The notes: generated from the letters alone by a model not told the origin. 64,000 nucleotides of DNA from Sphingomonas sp. QA11 (GCF_028473665.1 NZ_CP098774.1:1674001-1738000); one strand, 5' to 3'. Shown: positions 26,940 to 35,775, numbered from the stretch's first letter. Translations and numbers: made by a program.

Positions 26940-28916
26940 TTAGAAATCCATGGCGGCGAGATGGCCTTCGGACGTGGCGGCGAGAACGGTGCGCGGCGCA
27001 TAGGCGTCACCGATCAGGCACACATCGATGCCCGCCGCACGGAGCGGCACCTCAAGCGTGACATCGGGAACACGGGCCGTGGCATAGGTGAACAGGGCGA
27101 CGTCAGTGAGTATCGTTTCGGCGCCGCTATGCACGTCGACATAGGCGACCTCGCCCTCCTCGAAGCGCGAGGCGGCGAGCGGTCGGACCGATGTGACGAA
27201 GGCGATCTTCTTGCGCCCCAGGCGGGCATACACGCCCTGACGGGTCACCAGCGCCTCGTCGCTCGCGAGGCGTTCGCGGTCGGTGAGCAGAACGACGCGG
27301 TCGAAGCGATCGTGCAGCAGTTCGGCGGCGGCATAGACGAACGCGCTGCCGTCCGCGTCGTGGATCACCGCCGTGCCCGCCTGTCGCCCCGGGCGCCGGG
27401 CGAGATCGGCCATGGCATCGCGCAGGTCGGGGAAGAAGCCTTCGCCGCGATACTCGTCGGGCAGATAGTCGGGCCAGCCCGGTGTCGCCCCGGTCGCCAG
27501 CACGACATGATCGGGGGCGAGGGCGATGATATCCTCAGGGGTCGCACGCCTGTTCCAGTAGAAGGTCGCGCCCGCCCGCTCGGCCGCCAGACGCTGGTAA
27601 TCATAGATGCTGCTGAGATTCTCTCCACCGGGGAGCAGGGCGTGCAACCGCGTCTTGCCACCGGCTTCGTCGGAAGCGGCGAACACGGAGACATGGTGCC
27701 CACGCGCGGCTGCGGTCCAGGCGGCTTCCATGCCGGCGATGCCAGCCCCGACGATCACGACACGCTTGGGGAACGGGGTGGGGCCGGGCTTCCAGTCAGC
27801 TTCGTCCGGCGCGCCGACCCGGGGATTGTTGTCGCATTGCAGGCCGCGCCCGACATTGATCATGTGCCAGCAGGTGTTGCACGATACGCAGTAGCGGATC
27901 TGCGCCTCGCGGCCCGTTTCAGCCTTAATGCCCCAGGCCGGATCGGTGACCAGCGGGCGACCGAGCATGACGAGATCGGCCAGGCCATCGCGCACGATGC
28001 GTTCGCCCTCGTTGGGATCGGTGATCAGCCCGAGGGCGCCGAGCGGCGTGCCGGGTGCCGCCCTGGCCAGGGCGGCGATCCGATCGACATAGGGCGTGCG
28101 CGGTCCATGCAGGTCCGGCAGGTGTTCGTACAGCGTGTCGCCATGCGCGCCCCAGCAATAAGTGAGGTAATCGACCGCGCCGGTCGCGTGGACCAGGGCA
28201 GTGATCTGCGCGGCGGTGGCGAGATCGATACCGTCGGTCATGCCGTCCTCGGCGGGGAGTTTCGTGCCGATGATGAAGTTGTCGCCACAACCCGATCGCA
28301 GCGCGACGATCAGTTCGAGCAGCAGCGTCGCGCGGCCCGCCAGGTCGCCGCCGTAGCGATCTTCGCGTATATTGGATCGCGCGGCGAGGAACTGGTGGAA
28401 CAGGTGGCCGTGCCCGGCGGAAATCTCGACTCCGGCGAAGCCCGCGCTCTGCAGCGCCCGGGCTGACTGGACGAACTCGCCGATCATCCGGGCTATAGCA
28501 TCTTCCGACAGCGCATGCGGGATGGTGCCACTGAGATCGTCGGGCAGGGCGGATGCGCCAAACGCGTTGGGATTGCGAAAGCCCGAACGGAAACCGCGCC
28601 CATTGTCCTGGACCTGGCCGAGCATCAGCCCGCCATGTTCGCCGACCGCATCCGCCCAGCGTGTCAGCTCGCCCGCATTGATGCCGGACAGGATCGCGGG
28701 CCGGGTCGGTAATCGTTGCCAGCCGAGCATCGCCATCGGCTCGCTCACCAGCATGGTCGCGCCGCCCTTGGCGCGATTGGCGTAATAGTCGATCAGGCGG
28801 GGTGTAACGCGCCCGCCCTCCGCGAAGTGAGTCGACATCGAGGCATGCACGATGCGGTTGCGCAGGCGGCGTGTGCCGATCGTCACCGGCGAGAAGAGGT
28901 GGGGGTAGGCGGTCAC
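26940..28916 (-). CDS. NADH:flavin oxidoreductase, OYE-like with C-terminal FAD domain (2,4-dienoyl-CoA reductase/TMADH type)
   Basis: A 658-residue flavo-iron-sulfur enzyme. Residues 1-330 form an FMN-binding TIM barrel (LFSPVTIGTRRLRNRIVHASM; GVEISAGHGHLFHQFLA). Near residues 345-365 is a 4Fe-4S motif, CVSCNTC then a fourth Cys in LQCDNNP. The rest is an FAD/NAD(P)-binding domain opening RVVIVGAGIAGMEAAW. Relatives reduce activated C=C bonds or demethylate amines. It starts with GTG, 15 bases after the small-protein gene. In this island it would fit ene-reduction of an unsaturated ring or diacid derivative, but demethylation cannot be excluded. Confidence 0.87.
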   Translation of the reverse strand: MTAYPHLFSPVTIGTRRLRNRIVHASMSTHFAEGGRVTPRLIDYYANRAKGGATMLVSEPMAMLGWQRLPTRPAILSGINAGELTRWADAVGEHGGLMLGQVQDNGRGFRSGFRNPNAFGASALPDDLSGTIPHALSEDAIARMIGEFVQSARALQSAGFAGVEISAGHGHLFHQFLAARSNIREDRYGGDLAGRATLLLELIVALRSGCGDNFIIGTKLPAEDGMTDGIDLATAAQITALVHATGAVDYLTYCWGAHGDTLYEHLPDLHGPRTPYVDRIAALARAAPGTPLGALGLITDPNEGERIVRDGLADLVMLGRPLVTDPAWGIKAETGREAQIRYCVSCNTCWHMINVGRGLQCDNNPRVGAPDEADWKPGPTPFPKRVVIVGAGIAGMEAAWTAAARGHHVSVFAASDEAGGKTRLHALLPGGENLSSIYDYQRLAAERAGATFYWNRRATPEDIIALAPDHVVLATGATPGWPDYLPDEYRGEGFFPDLRDAMADLARRPGRQAGTAVIHDADGSAFVYAAAELLHDRFDRVVLLTDRERLASDEALVTRQGVYARLGRKKIAFVTSVRPLAASRFEEGEVAYVDVHSGAETILTDVALFTYATARVPDVTLEVPLRAAGIDVCLIGDAYAPRTVLAATSEGHLAAMDF

Positions 28917-28931
28917 TGACGATTCATGCGC

Positions 28932-29231
28932 TCAATCCGGCGCATGCATTCGCATCACGCGCTGGAAATAGGCGTCGCGCCACGCGGTCCGTTCGGCCTC
29001 CACGGCCGGGTCCGCCCGATAGGCTTCGATATCGGCGCGGGAGATCACGTCCTTCCGGTCGAGCAACCGTTCGATCGTGTCGATGCGTTCGCGTGCCACT
29101 GCCACTTCGGTCATCAGTTCGAAGAAGAAGGTCATCATCTGGTCGATCGACGGATCGTCGAAGAAAACCGGGCGCTTGCCTTTGCTGGTGCGGGGCAGGC
29201 TGACGTCTTCGGGGCGGGTACGTTCGGACAT
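28932..29231 (-). CDS. small helical protein, paralogue 2 (99 aa, unknown)
   Basis: Starts MSERTRPEDVSLPRTSKGKR, followed by a helical core DDPSIDQMMTFFFELMTEVA, then VARERIDTIERLLDRK, and a C-terminal helix ending YFQRVMRMHAPD. The core and C-terminal arginine pattern match the 104-residue protein at 22228-22542. The ATG has AGGA upstream. It immediately precedes the OYE-type reductase (15-base gap), just as its paralogue immediately follows a methyltransferase. A role as accessory subunit or organiser of an enzyme is possible but unproven. No known domain recognised. Confidence 0.7.
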   Translation of the reverse strand: MSERTRPEDVSLPRTSKGKRPVFFDDPSIDQMMTFFFELMTEVAVARERIDTIERLLDRKDVISRADIEAYRADPAVEAERTAWRDAYFQRVMRMHAPD

Positions 29232-29255
29232 GGGAAATCCTGTGGCGGAAACGCG

Positions 29256-29287
29256 CATGGCGGAGCGCAAGGGTGCGCTCCGCCATG
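29256..29287. terminator. perfect 14-bp hairpin after the TonB receptor gene
   Basis: Perfect arms CATGGCGGAGCGCA and TGCGCTCCGCCATG enclose a 4-base loop, lying 12 bases past the receptor stop and 24 bases before the small-protein start on the same strand. There is no U-tract, so it may be a Rho-assisted terminator, an attenuator or an mRNA-stabilising stem that lets receptor and downstream enzymes be expressed at different levels. Confidence 0.6.
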
Positions 29288-29299
29288 GGGTCTTGGCAA

Positions 29300-31663
29300 T
29301 CAGAAGTCGAAGCGCGCGCGCACCGTCCACCGGCCCGGTTCGTTGAGATACGGGAAGATCAGGAAGGACGACACGTAGTTCTTGTTGAAGCAGTTCGTGC
29401 AGTCCGCCGACAGGCTCCAGCCCATGTCGCGATTCCGCAGCATCAGGCCGCCGTTGAACAGGCTGTGCTTGGCCTGATAGCCGCGCACATCGTTCTGCGC
29501 CGACGGGAAGCTGCCGTCGGTATAGGCCCAGGTCACCGAGGGGGTCAGCTGGAAGGAGCCGCCCAGATCGGCGGTGTAGTTCGCGCCCAGGGTCGAGTTG
29601 AACGGGGCCACACGCGACGGCAGCGCGATGTTGCCAGCCGCGGTGACGATGCCCTGGTTGCAGTTGGTGGTCACTGCCACGCCCGCCCGGCAGCTTGCCG
29701 CCTGTGCCAGCACCGATGGGTCGACATTGACAAATCGGGCGTGCTGCAACCCCGCGGTCCAGAAGATGTTGAACCCGCGGACCGGCACGATGGTCAGTTC
29801 CGCTTCCAGTCCGTAATTGCGCAGATCTGCGAAGTTGCGCGTGACGTAGAGGATCTGACCCGGAACCAGCGGATTCTCGCGGCCGGCCGGCAGCTGATTG
29901 TCATAGTCGTTGAAGTAGAAGCCGTTCAGGTTGAAGCGCACCCTGCGGTCGAAGAACTGGGACCGCAAGCCGCCCTCGAAGGACCAGATGGTTTCGCGGC
30001 CGAACGAGAACATGCCAGCCGCGTTATAGGCGCGCGACACCCAGCCGCCGGACTTGAAGCCTTTGGTCGCCGAGGCGTAGATCGAGATGTCCGGCGTGAA
30101 CTTGTAGTTGAGCGCGAAGCGCGGCGTCCACACCTTGGCGGTCTGCTTTACCGGGTTGCCCGCTGCGATGATGTCCGCAGTGGTGAAAGGTTGGTTGAGC
30201 CCGACCGAGGGCAAGGGGCTCGCATTGGGCCTGAAGTGAATGTCCTTGAATTCCGCCGTGTAGCGGATGCCTGCGGTGAAGGTGAGATCGGGCGTGATCT
30301 TATAGTCGCCCTGGAAATATCCCGCGATCGCATCGGTATTGTTGTACATCGTGCGATCGGCCGCGAGCGTCGGCACGCCGGCTGCCGTAATCGAGACGTT
30401 GGCGAAGCTCGTCTCGTTATCCTCGCGGATGTAATAGACACCGGCGGTGTAGTTCAGCTTCCCGCCGAACGCTTCGCCATTGGCCTTGATCTCCTGGCTG
30501 AACTGCCCGTGCCAGCTGTCGTTGGCGAGCACTGACGTGGCACCCGGTACCGCGGTGACGATGTTGCCGGGATCGGTGTAGACAGTCGTCGCGCTGGCCA
30601 GGCTCATCGCGCTGTCGGTGAGGTATTCGTTGTAGATGTGGCGATAGCCGGTGATGATGTTGATCGTCAGGTGATCAGCCGCGTCGATCTGCAGGTTGGA
30701 CGTCAGCGCATAGGTCTGGGCGACGTTGCCGAGCTTGTTGTCGGCGAGTTGCGGCGAAAGATAATTGCGGCCGCCAAAGACCTGCGACACGGTCGAATCC
30801 TCGCGCAGGCGCGTGTAGCTGACACGCTTGCCGGTCTTGGGATCGTAGAAGTTGGGGAAGTTGGCGTAGCTCTGGTAATTATAGTCACCAGTCACGTCCC
30901 AGCTGGTGTTGCCGGCACCGATCAGACGGAGCGCGCCACGAAATCCATAGCTATGCTCCGAATTCAGCTTTTCGCCGGTGACGCGATTTTCGACATAGCC
31001 CGCGTCGTCGATGTAATAAGCCTGGATCTTGCTGAGCAGCTTATCCTTGATGATCGGGATATCGACTGAGCCGCGCACCTGCTTGCGATCATATTTGCCG
31101 TAGCTGCCCTCGACGAAGCCGCCAAAATCCGCGCCCGGCTTCTTCATGATCACGTTGATCGCGCCGCCGGTGGTGTTGCGGCCGAACAGGGTGCCCTGCG
31201 GCCCGCGCAGCACTTCGATGCGTTCGACGTCGAACAGCGAGAAATTGTTGGCGCTTTGCCGCGACATATAGACGTCGTCGACATAGGTGCCGACGGGCAG
31301 ATCGAAGGTCGAGATCGTCTCGTTATTGTTCAGGCCGCGCATCGAATAGCTGTTGGCCGTGCCGACCGAGGTGTTGTTGTGGCCGATCAGGTTGGGAACG
31401 TAGGACAGGAGGTCGATCGTCCGCGTGATCTGGCGCGTCTGCAATTCCTGCGCGGTGAAGGCGGAAATGGCGATCGGAACATCCTGCAGCCGCTGCTCGC
31501 GGCGCTGTGCCGTGACAACGATCTCCGGGAGGCCCTCTTCTTCCGCCGCCGGCGCGGATTCGGCGGCTGTCGTCGGAGCTGTCTGGGCGTCAGCCTGGCT
31601 GGCTACTGCCAGCGCATAGAGGCTGAGACCAAAAACCGTGCCGTACCGCAGCTTGTTCGTCAT
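29300..31663 (-). CDS. TonB-dependent outer-membrane receptor (catabolic island)
   Basis: A 787-residue outer-membrane active transporter. Signal peptide to about residue 26 (ending ASQADAQ), an acidic linker, TonB-box-like LPEIVVTAQRREQ, a plug with IEVLRGPQGTLFGRNTTGGA, and a barrel ending in Phe (RARFDF). It belongs to the large sphingomonad group of receptors for organic substrates rather than the siderophore class (no siderophore-type SITVID motif). Two adjacent ATGs are available; the second, at 31663, has GAAAGGG at best spacing. A 22-bp dyad shared with other island promoters lies 76 bases upstream. It probably imports the substrate degraded by the island (inference). Confidence 0.9.
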   Translation of the reverse strand: MTNKLRYGTVFGLSLYALAVASQADAQTAPTTAAESAPAAEEEGLPEIVVTAQRREQRLQDVPIAISAFTAQELQTRQITRTIDLLSYVPNLIGHNNTSVGTANSYSMRGLNNNETISTFDLPVGTYVDDVYMSRQSANNFSLFDVERIEVLRGPQGTLFGRNTTGGAINVIMKKPGADFGGFVEGSYGKYDRKQVRGSVDIPIIKDKLLSKIQAYYIDDAGYVENRVTGEKLNSEHSYGFRGALRLIGAGNTSWDVTGDYNYQSYANFPNFYDPKTGKRVSYTRLREDSTVSQVFGGRNYLSPQLADNKLGNVAQTYALTSNLQIDAADHLTINIITGYRHIYNEYLTDSAMSLASATTVYTDPGNIVTAVPGATSVLANDSWHGQFSQEIKANGEAFGGKLNYTAGVYYIREDNETSFANVSITAAGVPTLAADRTMYNNTDAIAGYFQGDYKITPDLTFTAGIRYTAEFKDIHFRPNASPLPSVGLNQPFTTADIIAAGNPVKQTAKVWTPRFALNYKFTPDISIYASATKGFKSGGWVSRAYNAAGMFSFGRETIWSFEGGLRSQFFDRRVRFNLNGFYFNDYDNQLPAGRENPLVPGQILYVTRNFADLRNYGLEAELTIVPVRGFNIFWTAGLQHARFVNVDPSVLAQAASCRAGVAVTTNCNQGIVTAAGNIALPSRVAPFNSTLGANYTADLGGSFQLTPSVTWAYTDGSFPSAQNDVRGYQAKHSLFNGGLMLRNRDMGWSLSADCTNCFNKNYVSSFLIFPYLNEPGRWTVRARFDF

Positions 31664-31738
31664 CATTGACCCTTTCAAAAAGCACCCGTCCCCCGTCGAC
31701 CATGTCGGCGTGGCTCCACCTGCAAGCGTCGTTTGTTA

Positions 31739-31760
31739 TTTGTTATAAAGCTATGACATA
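31739..31760. promoter_or_regulatory. 22-bp island dyad, copy 2
   Basis: The site reads TTTGTTATAAAG followed by CTATGACATA. It shares 16 of 22 bases with the copy at 45793-45814 and has the same two-fold symmetry (TTTGTnATA / TATnACAAA). A second TTTGTTA lies directly beside it at 31732-31738. Located between the TonB receptor start and the end of the GST gene. A GntR-type regulator is the suggested binder. Confidence 0.55.
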
Positions 31761-31831
31761 TTAACGCGACTGTCACGCAAATTGTGCACTGAACTGCGGG
31801 ATCGCCGCTGGTGTGTCATGGGCGCAACATG

Positions 31832-32425
31832 TCACCCGTCATAGGCCGGGCGCGCTGTCGCGCGGTCGAGCCAAGCAAGCACATAAGCATATGAATCGAG
31901 GGACACTTTTGCCGGCCGCGCAAGCGCGGCGATTGCCGCGAGATTGATGTCTGCGACGGAGAAGTCGCCGCCCAGCAGCCAGTCGCGGTCGGCCAGTGCC
32001 GCATCGAGCACCTTGAACGGTGCCTGGAGTTCAAGCTCGGCACGTTCAGCCGCTGCCGCATCGCGATCGGAGTCGGCTTTGATCGCGCGCTCGAACAGGC
32101 AGACGGTGAGTCCCCGTTCAAGCTCGTTCAATCCCCAGAAGGTCCATTGCCAGACCTGGGCTTCCTGTTCGACGCTCTCGGGATAGAGGCGGCCGGTACC
32201 GTATTTCTTGGCGAGGTACAGGCTCTCGGCGAAGGATTCGAACAGCGTGAAGCCCTCATCGACCAGCGCCGGGACCTTGCCGTTTGGGTTGATAGCCAGA
32301 AAGGCGGCATGTTTCGTCTCGCCCGGCGCTGGTTCGATGTTCTGTACGGACAGGCCAAGTTCGCGGGCGACCCATAAGGGGCGACGCGCGCGGGATCCGG
32401 GACGGCCGTAGATCGTGATCGTCAT
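31832..32425 (-). CDS. glutathione S-transferase family protein
   Basis: A 197-residue GST. The thioredoxin-like N-terminal domain starts MTITIYGRPGSRARRPLW and contains INPNGKVPALVDEGFTLFES, with the cis-Pro in KVPAL and the ES pair that binds glutathione. The helical C-terminal domain contains WLLGGDFSVADINLAAIA, the usual N-capping/hydrophobic staple region. The ATG overlaps the hydrolase stop (ATGA). Such GSTs in catabolic operons can act as isomerases, dehalogenases, ether-cleaving enzymes or detoxifiers; no motif decides between them. It is the third gene of the flavoprotein operon under the AGAAC dyad. Confidence 0.88.
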   Translation of the reverse strand: MTITIYGRPGSRARRPLWVARELGLSVQNIEPAPGETKHAAFLAINPNGKVPALVDEGFTLFESFAESLYLAKKYGTGRLYPESVEQEAQVWQWTFWGLNELERGLTVCLFERAIKADSDRDAAAAERAELELQAPFKVLDAALADRDWLLGGDFSVADINLAAIAALARPAKVSLDSYAYVLAWLDRATARPAYDG

Positions 32426-33276
32426 GGTTGGTGGCGGCCTTTCGACTGGCGGAAGTTGGGCTTGGCGACGTCGCCGAGGAAATCGAGGATCGGCGCCGCC
32501 CATTCGGGCGCGCGTTCGAACACCATGCCCGCGCCGCCGGGCAGCTCCGCATAGGCCCAGTCGGTGCGGCGTTCGACGAGCTGGCGGCCCATCGGAAACA
32601 GGCGGTCGGCATGGCTCGCGATGACCAGCGTGGGGCAGGCGATCGAATCGAGATCGGCGTCGAGATCATAAGCGGGCGCCGCGCGGTGGCCGTCCTCTTT
32701 CCAGGGGCCGTTGGCGAAATAAGCAACGATGCCGATATGCACCGTCTCGTCGCTCCATGCCGGATCGGCGATGCGGCGGACCGTTGCCCAACGATCCGTA
32801 AAGTGGCTTCCGTCCGGCTTGATCTCCTGCACGTCCTGCACGCCGGTAGCGCGTTCGGTGCGCTGCTCAGGTGAATAATAGGGCATATTGTCGGTGACCA
32901 GCGCGGTGATCCGGTCAGGCCGTGTTGCCGCGAGACGTGCGGCGACCAGCGCGCCGCCATGATGGCCCGCGACGGCGATCTTCCCGAGATCTAGCGCGTC
33001 GATCACCGCCGCGGCCGCGTCGGCATAGCCGGCGATGCTTGCCGTTTCCCGTGGCGGATCCGACATGCCGTGACCAGGCATGTCGGGGACGATCACCTGG
33101 TAGCCGGCCGAGGCCAGTACCGGCATCGCCCGGTGATACTGGATCGATCCCCAGGGTGCCTGATGGATCAACATGACCGGGGCGCCCTCGCCGAGCGTGC
33201 GGCAGTGCACCTGCCCATCGGGGCCGTCGATATAGAAGCGGCGCTCGCCGGACAGGATGTTGACGGAAGGCAGCAT
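32422..33276 (-). CDS. alpha/beta-hydrolase-fold protein lacking the Ser-His catalytic pair
   Basis: A 284-residue protein with clear alpha/beta-hydrolase architecture: oxyanion region MLIHQAPWGS, PDMPGHGMSDPP, and strand-8 region CPTLVIASHADRLFP with the acid Asp224. At the nucleophile elbow, where G-x-S-x-G is expected, it reads GHHGG with His at position 106. At the position of the catalytic His, in the usual PGGxGH segment, it reads PGGAGM with Met at 251. So two of three triad residues are replaced. It may be a non-hydrolytic enzyme (lyase, dioxygenase or isomerase) or use a different nucleophile. ATG at 33276 overlaps the flavoprotein stop (TGATG). Confidence 0.82.
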   Translation of the reverse strand: MLPSVNILSGERRFYIDGPDGQVHCRTLGEGAPVMLIHQAPWGSIQYHRAMPVLASAGYQVIVPDMPGHGMSDPPRETASIAGYADAAAAVIDALDLGKIAVAGHHGGALVAARLAATRPDRITALVTDNMPYYSPEQRTERATGVQDVQEIKPDGSHFTDRWATVRRIADPAWSDETVHIGIVAYFANGPWKEDGHRAAPAYDLDADLDSIACPTLVIASHADRLFPMGRQLVERRTDWAYAELPGGAGMVFERAPEWAAPILDFLGDVAKPNFRQSKGRHQP

Positions 33277-34691
33277 CAGTTCACCCCGCCTGAAAGCCGC
33301 TGGCCGAGCAGCCGGCCGAAGGTCAGGGCAGGGGTGACCATCATGCCACCGCACGCCGCTTTCCCCATCGTCTGGCCCGAGCCGAGCAGTTCACCGGCGG
33401 CGTAGAGGTTGCCGATCGCGCTGCCGTCCTGGCGGACGACCTGGAGGTCGGTGTCCACCGCCAAGCCGATCGCGCCGGTGATCGCGCTGCCCTGCATGCG
33501 GATCGCGTAGAACGGGCCTTGCCCGATCATTGCGGGAGCGGGCGCCCGACCGAGGAAGTCATTGCCGGTCTGCACGCCATAGGTGAACGCATCTACCGTG
33601 TCGGCCAGTGCCTCGGCATCGATCCCGGCGCGGCCGGCCAGCTCAGCGATGCTGTCGGCGGTGGAGAAGGAGGGACCATCCTCCACGAATGCCCGTGCCA
33701 GATCCTCGCGGCTCCAGCCCACCACGATCGGTGGCGCGGTATCAAGGATGTGCTGGTCGAAGATGATCCAGTAGCGTCGGTCGGGCTGCAGGCTCAGCGC
33801 CATTTCGCGTGCATCGACGCTGGGCATATCTTCGCGGATGAAGCGTTGCCCGTGCGCATTGACATAGATTTCCCATGGCATGCGGCGTTCTGGGAAATGC
33901 TCAACCGTGCCGATCGCACGCGCGGGGAAGGTGGCGCTGTTGTAGAGCGTGCCGAAATTATTGAATACATTCTCGAAGCCGCGCAGATAGCCACCGACCG
34001 ACTGGCCCAGCTTCAGGCCCGCACCACGCGAAAAGGGGTAGGGGGCAGCGTTGTAGAGCGGATAGCCGTTCAGTTCGGCGAACAGTGCCGGATCGGCGGT
34101 ATAGCCGCCCGAGGCGAGGACGACGTTGGTGCCCGCGAAATCATGCGGGGTTCCGTTTGCGTCCTGCGCGATGACGCCGATTACGCGGCCCTCCGTATCG
34201 GTGTGCAAGTCAGTTACTTCATGCTGGAGCTTCAATGTCACCGCGCCGCTCGCGACCAGCCCGTCGACGATCGGGACCAGCACGTTCTTGACGCTGATCC
34301 CGCCTTCCGGACCCCAGTAATAGCGTTTTTCCCGATATGGCTCGTGGCCGAAGCCGGTAACGGGATGATCGGGCATGGGTGCGAAACCGCGGTCCATCAA
34401 CCAGTCGAACGTGTCGGCGGCGTTGTCGATCGCAAGGCGGGCAAGCGCGGGATCGATCGTGCCCCGGCTGATCCGCATCACGTCCTCGAAATGGGCATCG
34501 GGTGTGTCGGTGATGCCGTTCGCGGCCTGCAGGCGCGTGCCGGCCGCGCTCATCTGGCCGGTCGCAACCCACAATGTACCGCCCAGCTTGTCGGCTGCGT
34601 CGAGAAGCAGAACCCTGGCGCCATGTTCCGCAGCGAAGATGGTTGCGGGAAGTCCCGCCGATCCGCCGCCCACCACGATCAGGTCCCACAT
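33276..34691 (-). CDS. FAD-dependent oxidoreductase, fumarate-reductase/KstD-like flavoprotein
   Basis: A 471-residue flavoprotein. The dinucleotide-binding motif is at the very start (MWDLIVVGGGSAGLPATI), and the C-terminal FAD-capping region reads NLYAAGELLGSGQTMGKAACGG. The family includes fumarate reductase flavoprotein, 3-ketosteroid delta-1-dehydrogenase and tricarballylate dehydrogenase, which introduce or reduce C=C bonds next to carbonyl or carboxyl groups. The ATG at 34691 has GAGGA upstream and places the GxGxxG at the N-terminus; the frame runs to 34727 but would cross the operator. First gene of a three-gene operon (flavoprotein, hydrolase-fold protein, GST). Confidence 0.85.
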   Translation of the reverse strand: MWDLIVVGGGSAGLPATIFAAEHGARVLLLDAADKLGGTLWVATGQMSAAGTRLQAANGITDTPDAHFEDVMRISRGTIDPALARLAIDNAADTFDWLMDRGFAPMPDHPVTGFGHEPYREKRYYWGPEGGISVKNVLVPIVDGLVASGAVTLKLQHEVTDLHTDTEGRVIGVIAQDANGTPHDFAGTNVVLASGGYTADPALFAELNGYPLYNAAPYPFSRGAGLKLGQSVGGYLRGFENVFNNFGTLYNSATFPARAIGTVEHFPERRMPWEIYVNAHGQRFIREDMPSVDAREMALSLQPDRRYWIIFDQHILDTAPPIVVGWSREDLARAFVEDGPSFSTADSIAELAGRAGIDAEALADTVDAFTYGVQTGNDFLGRAPAPAMIGQGPFYAIRMQGSAITGAIGLAVDTDLQVVRQDGSAIGNLYAAGELLGSGQTMGKAACGGMMVTPALTFGRLLGQRLSGGVN

Positions 34692-34716
34692 ATCCCGTCC
34701 TCGATGTTGTTCTGAA

Positions 34717-34737
34717 TTATAGAACATCGTTCCATAA
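34717..34737. promoter_or_regulatory. AGAAC-n3-GTTCC dyad, copy 1 (putative IclR site)
   Basis: The 21-bp segment TTATAGAACATC-GTTCCATAA pairs at eight of ten positions and lies 26 bases upstream of the flavoprotein start. The same 13-bp core (centre reversed) occurs at 38422-38434. An IclR regulator is encoded between the two sites. From 34738 to 35001 I see nothing further: no convincing gene, RNA or repeat. Confidence 0.6.
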
Positions 34738-35001
34738 TAAAGCTAAGCTGCGCCGGGATGCGGGGTCAAGCAACATTTTTGCGGAGATCAGCGCCGGGCG
34801 GAGGGCTCGTGCGAAGTGATGGACCCGTGGCAGTGACTGGCGCCCCGATCCTGTCCAACACTCAAATAAGTGTCAGTGAGCAGGCACCGATTGATCAGGC
34901 GCGCTGTCGGACTGGCGGAGGCGGTCGAATTCACCCGCATCCGCTGGACGCGCGAGTTCGATAGCTGACTGTGGATACGGGCGCGTCAGCCGGAAACGAT
35001 T

Positions 35002-35775
35002 CTAGGCGACCAGGCGCGCCTCACCCTCGATCTGGGACACCGATGCGCCGAGTGTGCGTGATGCCTGGGCGGCTGCGGCGCGGACCTGTGCGATCAGGAC
35101 GGTGGAATTCTCCTCGCCGAAGCGGGACAGCGGCAGCGCCAAACCCATCGCGGCAATGATCTGATTGTCCGGGCCCCAGACCGGCGCGGCGACGCCCCCG
35201 ACCGCCGCTTCCCATTCTCCGCGATTGATCGCGATGCCCGCCGCACGGACCGCTTCCACCGCGGCAACCAGGGTATCGGGATCAGTGATCGTGCGCGGGC
35301 TATAGGTGCGCAAGGGATGCTCAAGCGTCTCGCGCAACGCAGTCGGATGGTACGCCAGGAATATCTTGCCGGTTGCCGAGCAATGCGTCGGCGCGCGTTC
35401 CCCGATCTCGGAGAAGGCGCGCACTGAATGCACGCCCTCGGCCTTGTCGATATAGATGACGTCGGCACCGTCCGAGATTGCGAGATGGACGGTCTCCAGC
35501 GTTGCGCGAGCGAGCTGATCCATGATCGGGCGGATGGTGCGGCGCAGGTCGAGCCGTTCGATCACCTTGGCGCCCTGCTGCCAGATCTTCAGTGTCGCCG
35601 AGTAGCGACTGTCGGCCGCCGTTGCGTAGCCCAGCGCGATAAACGTCTGCAAATACCGATGGACGTTGCTCTTGGTCAGCCCGACCTGCCGGGCCAATTC
35701 CGACACGCCTATCGGTTGCTGTGCGGCGACCAGCGCTTCGAGCACCTGCATGCCCTTGACGATCGTCTTATCCAA
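35002..35775 (-). CDS. IclR family transcriptional regulator
   Basis: A 257-residue regulator. The winged helix-turn-helix (KGMQVLEALVAAQQPIGVSE, with LARQVGLTKSNVHRYLQ as recognition segment) is followed by the IclR effector domain (VHLAISDGADVIYIDKAEG; THCSATGKIFLAYHP). IclR proteins typically control aromatic and organic-acid catabolism and bind dyads of the GAAC/GTTC kind. The gene follows the MFS permease on the same strand, 57 bases away, and probably belongs to the methyltransferase-MFS-iclR operon, whose promoter carries such a dyad. It would thus be autoregulated and control the flavoprotein operon as well. The ligand is unknown. Confidence 0.9.
   Translation of the reverse strand: MDKTIVKGMQVLEALVAAQQPIGVSELARQVGLTKSNVHRYLQTFIALGYATAADSRYSATLKIWQQGAKVIERLDLRRTIRPIMDQLARATLETVHLAISDGADVIYIDKAEGVHSVRAFSEIGERAPTHCSATGKIFLAYHPTALRETLEHPLRTYSPRTITDPDTLVAAVEAVRAAGIAINRGEWEAAVGGVAAPVWGPDNQIIAAMGLALPLSRFGEENSTVLIAQVRAAAAQASRTLGASVSQIEGEARLVA

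Noticed and set aside
26961..28466. 501-codon plus-strand frame opposite the OYE-type reductase
   Set aside because: The opposite strand encodes recognisable FMN barrel, Fe-S and FAD motifs; this frame has no family resemblance and no ribosome-binding site.
34738..35001. Short plus-strand frames between the flavoprotein operator and iclR
   Set aside because: One frame ends in a protein-like stretch (LAEAVEFTRIRWTREFDS), but it is under 40 codons, lacks a ribosome-binding site and matches no family I know.
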